Program-made: the position numbers and the translations under genes
Part shown: positions 1 to 5,286 of the stretch, piece by piece
Layout of the letters: every line of letters starts with the position of its first letter
How positions within the stretch are numbered: position 1 is the first letter of the stretch
Assembly (NCBI GenBank): GCA_009776515.1
Contig: WRNP01000078.1
Span: forward strand, 1 to 5,933
From: Dehalococcoidia bacterium
GTDB taxonomy: Bacteria; Chloroflexota; Dehalococcoidia; Dehalococcoidales; UBA1222
Direction: 5' to 3'
Length of the DNA: 5,933 nucleotides
Notes under the pieces: generated by a model
Databases searched by the model: none
What the model was told of the DNA's origin: nothing
The model's input: only the letters and a program-made list of their open reading frames with translations

Positions 1-1
1 C

Positions 2-88
2 CAATTTCACCACTGCCGTCAGTGCAGAGCAGATGCTGCGGGCATACCGGGGCAAGAACGTATTCCGGCGATAATTATTAGTCCGTAG
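2..88 (+). CDS. NifB-family radical SAM protein, C-terminal fragment
   Basis: This frame is open from the left edge to a TAG at 86-88 and gives 28 residues, beginning QFHHCRQCRADAAGIPGQE. The HCRQCRADA stretch is the characteristic end of the radical SAM region of NifB and NifB-like proteins. These build the iron-sulfur-carbide precursor cluster (NifB-co) of nitrogenase cofactor, and homologues also occur in organisms not known to fix nitrogen. The protein stops about 20 residues after the motif, so it lacks the C-terminal NafY/NifX-like domain of Azotobacter-type NifB and resembles the short form seen in archaea and some anaerobes. The radical SAM CxxxCxxC motif lies outside the window, so true NifB cannot be told from a paralogue. 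The two other plus-strand frames give no recognisable product here. Family call fairly firm; exact function uncertain. Confidence 0.7.
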   Translation, partial: QFHHCRQCRADAAGIPGQERIPAIIISP

Positions 89-203
89 CCAATATTGATG
101 TTGCGTGCACACGCCGCTACGGGCGTCACATGCATCTGTTTTATCTGTCTGGGATAACCTGATCTGGCTTAGCCGGATGACAACGAAGGCACGTGTATCA
201 AGT

Positions 204-221
204 CTTGAGCCCTCAAGTTTT
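204..221 (+). terminator. Weak terminator-like hairpin with short T run
   Basis: CTTGAG (204-209) and CTCAAG (212-217) are perfectly complementary and are followed at once by TTTT (218-221). The central two-base loop would force the innermost pair open, leaving a 5-bp stem with a 4-base loop. The stem is short and AT-rich and the T run is only four bases, so it would be a weak intrinsic terminator at best. Its place between the NifB-like gene (ends 88) and the ATPase promoter suits termination of the upstream transcript. Confidence 0.25.
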
Positions 222-273
222 CGGGAGCCCACCTAAATGTTCGCTGCAAAGTCACATCCAAAGCTGCAGAACA

Positions 274-342
274 ATGTAATACGTGATGGTTATTCACGTG
301 TATAATATGTAATACGTGATGGTTATTCATGGGTATAATATG
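274..342. repeat. 33-bp tandem direct repeat, two copies
   Basis: Copy 1 is 274-306 and copy 2 is 307-339, followed by a further ATG (340-342) that starts a third unit. The copies differ at two positions only: C297 versus T330 and T299 versus G332. Each copy starts ATGTAATACGTGATGG and ends in TATAAT (301-306 and 334-339). Copy 1 carries a 6-bp inverted repeat, ACGTGA-N7-TCACGT (281-299), that is partly degraded in copy 2. A 33-bp period is about three helical turns, so equivalent sites would lie on one DNA face. The array ends 10 bp before the -35 box of the putative ATPase promoter, which suits regulator binding, but a chance slippage duplication is equally possible. Confidence 0.8.
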
Positions 343-351
343 CATTTTGCA

Positions 352-380
352 TTGACTCAGACGCGTTTTAATTGCATAAT
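352..380 (+). promoter_or_regulatory. Sigma70-like promoter for the DUF4143 ATPase gene
   Basis: TTGACT (352-357) matches the -35 consensus at five of six bases. CATAAT (375-380) matches the -10 consensus at five of six. The spacer (358-374) is exactly 17 bp. Transcription would start near 385-388, leaving a short leader of about 26-29 bases that contains a GAGG ribosome binding site. The possible TTG start at 372 lies within the promoter and upstream of the predicted transcript start, so it would not be translated from this promoter. The two TATAAT hexamers in the tandem repeat have no acceptable -35 partner at normal spacing. Confidence 0.55.
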
Positions 381-401
381 GGGCACTATAACGGAATATG
401 C

Positions 402-405
402 GAGG
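402..405 (+). promoter_or_regulatory. Ribosome binding site of the ATPase gene
   Basis: GAGG at 402-405 lies 8 bases before ATG 414, ideal Shine-Dalgarno spacing. No comparable site precedes the in-frame TTG at 372. This site decides the choice of start. Confidence 0.55.
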
Positions 406-413
406 CGTTCAAA

Positions 414-1709
414 ATGCTAAAACGGAAGATATATGACGACATGGTGCGATGGAAAGCTCGCGATGGTAAGCTAAGTCTGCTTCTCGAAGGAGCGAGGCAG
501 GTCGGGAAAACCTTTATCGTTGAGTTGTTTGCCCGCGAAAATTACAAATATTACATAACTATTAATTTTGATAAAAGCCCTGCTTACAAAGCCATTTTTG
601 AAGGGGATTTGGATGTAGAAACACTTATCAAGCAAATTTCGCTACGCATTCCAGGCGCGGAGCTTGTGCCCGGGGAAACGCTGGTTTTCCTTGATGAGAT
701 ACAGCATTGTCCTCGCGCCCGCACCGCGTTGAAATTTTTAACGCAAGACGGACGCTTTGATGTGATTGCGTCTGGATCTATGCTGGGAATCAATTATCAA
801 GATGTGCCTTCATACCCCGTGGGGTATGTGGAACACTTGGAAATGTACTCATTGGATTTTGAGGAATTTCTATGGGCGAACGGCGTATCGCCTGGTTCTA
901 TTGCTGACATTAGGGGGTATTTTGAAAAAAGGAAAACTGTGCCGACTGCCATGCACGAACGCATGATGGAGCTATTCAAAGAGTATATCGTGGTCGGCGG
1001 TATGCCGCGGATGGTGGATGAATTTGTAACAACGCATAATTTTGCAGGCGTCTTGAAATTACAAAAAGCCATTGTCAGCGGCTATGTTGATGATATTGCC
1101 AAATATGCTAGCGGCGTGGAAAAAATGAAAGCGCGGGCTTGCTTTTTATCTATTCCAAAGCATTTGTCCAAGGATTATAAGAAATTCCAGTACAGTATCG
1201 TGGAGCGCGGCGGAACTGCGCGCAAATTCGGCGGTAGCCTGATGTGGCTGTACGATGCCGGCATAATAAATTTCTGTTACAACCTCTCCATGCCTGAACT
1301 GCCTTTGGAGGGCAATGCCAAGAGCGATGTTTTCAAGGTATATATGCGTGACACTGGGTTGCTCATGTCTATGCTGGATGATGGCTCGCAGGAGGATATT
1401 ATTGATGGCAACCTTGGTATCTACAAGGGGGCCATTTACGAGAATGTCGTTGCAGATATTTTTAGCAAGGCGGGCAAGAAACTGTATTATTTTGAGCGGA
1501 ACGGCAAGTTGGAAATTGACTTTTTCATTCGCAAAGACAAAGCAGCGACGGCCGTAGAGGTTAAATCTGCGGACAATACAAAGTCTAAATCAATGGGCGT
1601 TGTTATAGCGAAGTACGGGGTGAAGTACGGAATTAAACTATCCGCGAAGAATGTGAGCACTACAGAGTATTTTGATATTTTACCGCTTTACATGGCAATG
1701 TTTTTATAG
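414..1709 (+). CDS. AAA family ATPase with C-terminal DUF4143 nuclease-like domain
   Basis: A 431-residue protein of the AAA_14/DUF4143 family, whose members are widespread and mostly of unknown role. It has Walker A GARQVGKT (26-33), Walker B LVFLDEIQ (90-97) and a sensor-like VIASGS (117-122), then GGMPRMVDEF (195-204). The C-terminal part has the PD-(D/E)XK-like layout YENV (342-345), EID with Asp369, and VEVKS with Glu382 and Lys384, so the nuclease-fold residues look intact. Length is usual for the family. No signal peptide or membrane segment is evident. ATG 414 is chosen because MLKRKIYDDMVRWK is the typical family beginning, a Shine-Dalgarno site precedes it, and the alternative TTG at 372 overlaps the promoter. 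The gene stands alone, convergent with recG, and is visibly richer in A/T-ending codons than recG and degV, suggesting horizontal acquisition. Cytosolic ATPase activity is a safe inference; its substrate is unknown. Confidence 0.9.
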   Translation: MLKRKIYDDMVRWKARDGKLSLLLEGARQVGKTFIVELFARENYKYYITINFDKSPAYKAIFEGDLDVETLIKQISLRIPGAELVPGETLVFLDEIQHCPRARTALKFLTQDGRFDVIASGSMLGINYQDVPSYPVGYVEHLEMYSLDFEEFLWANGVSPGSIADIRGYFEKRKTVPTAMHERMMELFKEYIVVGGMPRMVDEFVTTHNFAGVLKLQKAIVSGYVDDIAKYASGVEKMKARACFLSIPKHLSKDYKKFQYSIVERGGTARKFGGSLMWLYDAGIINFCYNLSMPELPLEGNAKSDVFKVYMRDTGLLMSMLDDGSQEDIIDGNLGIYKGAIYENVVADIFSKAGKKLYYFERNGKLEIDFFIRKDKAATAVEVKSADNTKSKSMGVVIAKYGVKYGIKLSAKNVSTTEYFDILPLYMAMFL

Positions 1710-1733
1710 ATCAGTGCAGAATGATTTTGGGTG

Positions 1734-1770
1734 GCGTCAGGCTCGCTTTGCATTGTGCGTGGGCTGGCGC
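1734..1770. other. Imperfect hairpin between convergent genes
   Basis: Bases 1734-1740 pair with 1764-1770 (seven pairs including one G-T). After an internal loop, CGC 1744-1746 can pair with GCG 1757-1759. It sits in the 79-base gap between the ATPase stop and the recG stop. Neither strand has a T run after the stem, so it is not a standard intrinsic terminator, although it could slow polymerase or block 3' decay on either transcript. Confidence 0.3.
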
Positions 1771-1788
1771 ATGGAGTGGCGTAGATAA

Positions 1789-4242
1789 CTAACTCCAGTC
1801 ACCTTTCTTCTCCGGCCAAAGGCGGGCAACTTCAGCCATGAGCGCTTGGTGCGCCGGAGATTTAAGATCGGGGTCTTGTGCGAAAAGCATCTCAGCCTCA
1901 GCGCGTGCCGCTTCTAAGGTGGGCACATCGGAGAGCTTTGCCATCCGGAGATCGGGGATGCCGGATTGGCGCGTGCCGAAGAACTCTCCCGGGCCGCGCA
2001 GCTTGAGATCTTCGTCAGCGAGCTTGAAGCCGTCCAGGGTATGCTCTAGGATGTCCAGGCGGAGTAGGGCGACATCTGAAGGGTGGTCGGCTAGGAGCAT
2101 GCAATAGCTTTGAGCTTCACCGCGCCCCACCCGGCCTCGAAACTGATGAAGCTGCGAAAGTCCGAACCTATCGGCACTTTCCACCATCATTACCGTGGCA
2201 TTGGGCACATCAATGCCTACCTCAACCACTGAGGTGGAGACCAAGATATCCGTTTCGTGCCGATTGAAAGCTGACATGACCTCGTCCTTTTCTCGGGAGG
2301 ACATGTGCCCGTGGAGGAGGGCCAGCCTGAGGTCAGGAAAAACATCCCTAGATAGTTTCTCAAACTCGGCCACGGCGGAGCGGGCCTGGATGGTCTCAGA
2401 CTCCTCAATAAGAGGGCAGATGATGAAGGATTGGTGAGACGCGGCAACCTCCTTTCGGATGAAGCGGTAGGCACTCTCACGCTTTTCCGGGGGGAGCCAT
2501 TTGGTCTGAATGACTTGGCGCCCCGGGGGGAGTTCGTCGATGACCGAAAGGTCCAAATCACCGTAGAGGGTAAGAGCTAAGGTGCGAGGAATGGGGGTGG
2601 CGGTCATCGCCAGCACATGGGGATTGAAGCCCTTTTGGCGGAGCGCCCCGCGCTGGGCTACCCCAAAGCGGTGTTGTTCGTCTACCACCACCAGCCCCAG
2701 TTTTTTGAACGCGATGCCTTTTTGGATGAGGGCATGGGTACCTATGGCGATATCCACTTTGCCGGTAGCGATAAGCTTCTGCGCGGCGGTCTTGGCGCTT
2801 TCTTTGACATCGCCCATGAGCAAGGCCACACTTACCGCTTTATCGAGGAGGCCCTTAAAGGTGGTTACGCCGGCATCCTCAGCCACCTCGGCCCCCATTG
2901 TCTCAAGCAAGCGGCGGACGGTTTTGAAATGCTGTTCGGTCAGGACTTCGGTAGGGGCCATTAACGCTCCCTGGTAGCCGTTTTGGACGGCAAGGAGCAG
3001 TGTAAGAAGCGCGATGATGGTCTTGCCGCTACCGACTTCGCCCTGCAGGAGGCGGGTCATGGCAACGGGGCGGGCAAGATCGGTAGTTATCTCGCCGAGG
3101 ACGCGCCTTTGCGAACTAGTGAGCTCAAAAGGGAGCGCGGTGGTCAGTTTCTTAAGGAAGGCCGGTCTGGTTTTGAAAGGCACGCCTGGTTGCTCAGCCT
3201 GCCAGCGCCGCTTACGTGCCAGCACCCCGAGTTGAAGCAGGAATAGCTCGTCGAAGGCGAGGCGGCGGCGCGCCTGCTCCTTAAACTCGAAGTTTTCCGG
3301 AAAATGGTAAGTCGCCACCGCTTGGGCCAAGCTGGGGAAACCATGTCTTTTTAGGATATCCGGCGGCACAAACTCTGCCAAGGCTCCGGCGTATTCATCC
3401 ACCGCATGCTTCATCAGGCGGCGCACCTGGCGCTGGTAGAGGCCAGAGGTTAGAGGGTATAGCGGAACCAGACGACCGGTATGAATAAGCTCTCGGTCTT
3501 CCAGGAGTTCCCATTCGGGTGATTCGAAGACCGGCCGGTTTTTGAAGAACTTGACCTTGCCGGAGAGGACAATGGCGTCACCGGTCTTGATGGTTTTGGC
3601 TACCCAGGGATTGTTGAACCAGACGGCGCGCATATTGCCGGTGGCATCGCCCAGGATGGCCTCGGTTGAGCGCCTGCCGCCGGGCACGATCAGGCGCACC
3701 TCCCAGACATTAGCGGAGATGGTTTGCTCTGCGCCCTCAGCAAGTTGGGAGATGGTTTTAAGACGGGAGTAATCCAGGTGGCGGTTGGGGAAGAAGTAAA
3801 GGAGGTTGCGGATGGTGTGCACCCCCAGCCTGGCGAAGCGTGTGGCCAGCGCGGCGCTGATGCCTCGGATGGTGGTGATGGGGGCATCAAGCTCAATCTT
3901 GGGATTGGCGGCAGGGGCGCGCTTGGGAGTGGTTGAGCGAGAGGCTGCCGAGCGTATTGCGGGAACGGGTTTTTGGGCAGACGGCAAGGATCTGTCCAGT
4001 AAGGACAGGAAATCACGAGCCCACTTACGCCGCGCGGCGGTGTTCTTGGCGGCGTAACATTCGCCTTCGGGCATTATCTCGCGGAGGTGACTTATGATGT
4101 CTGCGTCTTTTCGGTCGGTGGAGTTCTGTTTAAGCAAGTTGGCTAATAGCCTGTCCAGTCCACCTGTTACTGCCGTGTTGTCATAGCCTTTCTTTTCTTC
4201 CAGTTCCAACACTCGGCGCAGGCTGCTTATATCTACAGACAC
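1789..4242 (-). CDS. recG: ATP-dependent DNA helicase RecG
   Basis: RecG (817 residues) is a superfamily 2 helicase that reverses stalled replication forks and migrates branched DNA. Residues 1-115 form an extension beyond the E. coli-type protein (about 690 residues), ending in a low-complexity Ser/Ala/Pro linker (about 86-115). The wedge domain follows (about 120-250, starting ITTIRGISAALATRF). Helicase motifs are complete: GEVGSGKT (401-408), DEQH (521-524), TATP (547-550) and QFRGRVGR (700-707). The RecG-specific C-terminal segment has GTRQSGIPDLR (756-766). About 20 extra residues lie between MAPTEVLTEQHF and GTHALIQ, compared with E. coli. The start is GTG (4240-4242), with GGAG five bases upstream; the overlapping ATG in the next frame meets a stop after two codons. 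It is the last visible gene of the fakA-degV-recG run, 71 bases after degV. No frameshift or missing motif was seen. Confidence 0.97.
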   Translation of the reverse strand: MSVDISSLRRVLELEEKKGYDNTAVTGGLDRLLANLLKQNSTDRKDADIISHLREIMPEGECYAAKNTAARRKWARDFLSLLDRSLPSAQKPVPAIRSAASRSTTPKRAPAANPKIELDAPITTIRGISAALATRFARLGVHTIRNLLYFFPNRHLDYSRLKTISQLAEGAEQTISANVWEVRLIVPGGRRSTEAILGDATGNMRAVWFNNPWVAKTIKTGDAIVLSGKVKFFKNRPVFESPEWELLEDRELIHTGRLVPLYPLTSGLYQRQVRRLMKHAVDEYAGALAEFVPPDILKRHGFPSLAQAVATYHFPENFEFKEQARRRLAFDELFLLQLGVLARKRRWQAEQPGVPFKTRPAFLKKLTTALPFELTSSQRRVLGEITTDLARPVAMTRLLQGEVGSGKTIIALLTLLLAVQNGYQGALMAPTEVLTEQHFKTVRRLLETMGAEVAEDAGVTTFKGLLDKAVSVALLMGDVKESAKTAAQKLIATGKVDIAIGTHALIQKGIAFKKLGLVVVDEQHRFGVAQRGALRQKGFNPHVLAMTATPIPRTLALTLYGDLDLSVIDELPPGRQVIQTKWLPPEKRESAYRFIRKEVAASHQSFIICPLIEESETIQARSAVAEFEKLSRDVFPDLRLALLHGHMSSREKDEVMSAFNRHETDILVSTSVVEVGIDVPNATVMMVESADRFGLSQLHQFRGRVGRGEAQSYCMLLADHPSDVALLRLDILEHTLDGFKLADEDLKLRGPGEFFGTRQSGIPDLRMAKLSDVPTLEAARAEAEMLFAQDPDLKSPAHQALMAEVARLWPEKKGDWS

Positions 4243-4247
4243 ATCGT

Positions 4248-4251
4248 CTCC
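4248..4251 (-). promoter_or_regulatory. Ribosome binding site of recG
   Basis: On the minus strand GGAG (4251 to 4248) is followed by five bases and then GTG at 4242-4240. This supports the GTG start of recG over the out-of-frame ATG that overlaps it. Confidence 0.6.
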
Positions 4252-4266
4252 AGGACTATATTACAA

Positions 4267-4283
4267 GCTATCTGAGCTATAGC
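4267..4283 (-). other. Short hairpin in the degV-recG gap
   Basis: GCTAT (4267-4271) and ATAGC (4279-4283) form a perfect 5-bp stem with a 7-base loop. AGCTAT is also directly repeated at 4266-4271 and 4275-4280. Nearby TTCGCGAA (4293-4300) is an 8-bp palindrome. No T run follows on the minus strand, so termination between degV and recG is not indicated. The role, if any, is unknown. Confidence 0.25.
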
Positions 4284-4313
4284 GGTTTGATCTTCGCGAA
4301 AGCGGGGAGCCAT

Positions 4314-5249
4314 TCATCGTGCCAGCGGCCTGATGCTCATGTGTGGGAGGTGGCGAGATGGCAATTCGACTAGCTTCTTGCTGGTGTTTACAATCGCATT
4401 TTCCACTGCCGGTAGCTTCTCGCGCAAGGTTAAAACTAGGGTTCCTGGTCCGGTATGTGTACCTACGGCTGGGCCCAGGCGCGAGAGATGGATGCGGCGA
4501 ATGTCCAGAACGGTGCTTAGGCGCTGTCTTAGGGTTTGGGCTTCGTCGGGGGTGGTGCTGTGGGCAATCCCCACCTCATCAATGTCGGCGAAACTCTCTA
4601 AGTTCGCGACCAGCTTGTCGAGGCCTTTTTGGCGGGTGCGTGCCATGCCGGCAGGATTAATCTCGCCGTCTTTCACGGTGATCATGGGTTTTATGGCCAG
4701 TAGGCTGCCCAGCAAGGCTTTGGCCTTGCCTATGCGCCCGCTGCGGAGGACGTACTTCAAAGTATCCAGTAAACCCCAGATGTGGGTGTGGCTGATGGCT
4801 CGCTTGGTTTCATCCAGGATATGGGGCAGGCTGGCTCCGGCCTGAGCCAAACGTGCAGCGGCGATAGTGATAAGACCGGTCCCCATGGAGACGGAGGCCG
4901 AGTCTATCACCTCAATGCGCCCTTGGCCATCGACCAACTCCTGAGCCTTGATGGCGGAGCTGCAGGTGCTGCTTAAGTGCGTGGAAATGTTTATGGAGAG
5001 GATCTCGTCAGCGTCTTTCATTAATTGACGGTAGGCCTCGGCAAAGTCTGCCGGTGCGGGCTGAGAGGTGGTCACGGTCGCATCGTTGTCCACCATCTCG
5101 CGGTAGATGTCATCCAGGCTGATGTCCACTCCTTCGCGGTAGCTCCGCCCGTGTAAGTTCACGTAAACTGGTACTACGGTGATCTCCAGTTCCTTTATCA
5201 AGGCTGGCGGCAAATCAGCGGTGCTGTCGGTCATGATTCTGACGGCCAT
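4314..5249 (-). CDS. DegV family fatty-acid-binding protein (FakB-like)
   Basis: A 311-residue DegV-family protein. Members hold one fatty acid in a buried pocket; with FakA they present it for phosphorylation, giving acyl phosphate for phospholipid synthesis. Family signatures are in order: TDSTADLP (7-14), TSQPAP (61-66), ISTHLSSTCSSA (88-99), LRSGRIGKAKALLG (168-181) with Arg169 and Arg172, and LGPAVGTHTGPG (258-269) with the conserved His265. It is cytosolic, with no signal peptide. ATG 5247-5249 is preceded by a perfect AGGAGG five bases away. It follows fakA by 37 bases, strong support for a FakB role, although the bound lipid cannot be read from the sequence. About 30 residues continue past the usual family end near LREK (275-278), ending in a basic His/Arg-rich tail. 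The family call is secure; FakB function is an inference from context. Confidence 0.93.
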   Translation of the reverse strand: MAVRIMTDSTADLPPALIKELEITVVPVYVNLHGRSYREGVDISLDDIYREMVDNDATVTTSQPAPADFAEAYRQLMKDADEILSINISTHLSSTCSSAIKAQELVDGQGRIEVIDSASVSMGTGLITIAAARLAQAGASLPHILDETKRAISHTHIWGLLDTLKYVLRSGRIGKAKALLGSLLAIKPMITVKDGEINPAGMARTRQKGLDKLVANLESFADIDEVGIAHSTTPDEAQTLRQRLSTVLDIRRIHLSRLGPAVGTHTGPGTLVLTLREKLPAVENAIVNTSKKLVELPSRHLPHMSIRPLAR

Positions 5250-5254
5250 GGCGG

Positions 5255-5261
5255 TCCTCCT
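5255..5261 (-). promoter_or_regulatory. Strong ribosome binding site of degV
   Basis: AGGAGGA on the minus strand (5261 to 5255) lies five bases before the degV ATG (5249-5247). This near-consensus Shine-Dalgarno sequence fixes the start and implies efficient translation from the shared fakA transcript. Confidence 0.75.
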
Positions 5262-5286
5262 GGGATGAAAATGTCCGTCCGGGTGG

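Larger units (their letters stand above)
89..371. other. Intergenic region with hairpins and repeats, no convincing gene
   Basis: This stretch separates the NifB-like tail from the ATPase gene. No tRNA or recognisable protein is visible. Small hairpins: ACGCC/GGCGT at 111-115 and 122-126, and a 7-bp stem with one G-T pair and a TTA loop at 162-178. A short stem followed by TTTT lies at 204-221, and a 33-bp tandem duplication at 274-342. The sequence CACGTGTAT occurs at 190-198 and again at 295-303 inside the first repeat copy. A promoter-like sequence begins at 352. A 53-codon minus-strand frame (330-169) and 19- and 22-codon plus-strand frames (from 98 and 237) exist, but none has convincing support as a gene. 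Confidence 0.6.

Noticed and set aside
98..157. 19-codon plus-strand frame rich in Cys near its end, just after the NifB-like gene.
   Set aside because: No ribosome binding site and too short to support.
237..305. 22-codon plus-strand frame starting at ATG 237, with GGAG nine bases upstream; the 33-bp period keeps the frame, so VIRDGYS recurs after its stop.
   Set aside because: Very short, and no similarity recognised. The frame match is expected for any period that is a multiple of three. A leader peptide cannot be excluded but is unsupported.
169..330. 53-codon minus-strand frame (ATG 330-328, TAA 171-169) that includes part of the tandem repeat, giving NNHHVLH twice.
   Set aside because: No Shine-Dalgarno sequence precedes it, I recognise no family, and its N-terminus is just the translated DNA repeat.
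301..339. TATAAT hexamers at 301-306 and 334-339 as -10 boxes of further promoters.
   Set aside because: At 16-18 bp upstream there is no -35-like hexamer, and no correctly spaced TGn extended -10 motif.
274..342. Possible start of a CRISPR array or integron-like repeat.
   Set aside because: The copies are directly adjacent with no spacer and there are only two of them.
2582..2977. Long plus-strand frames opposite recG, for example 2582-2977 and 2617-2964.
   Set aside because: They lie wholly antisense to an intact recG with all its helicase motifs; they are typical shadow frames in a GC-rich gene.
4333..4845. 170-codon plus-strand frame opposite degV.
   Set aside because: It is antisense to a well-conserved degV and its translation matches no family I recognise.
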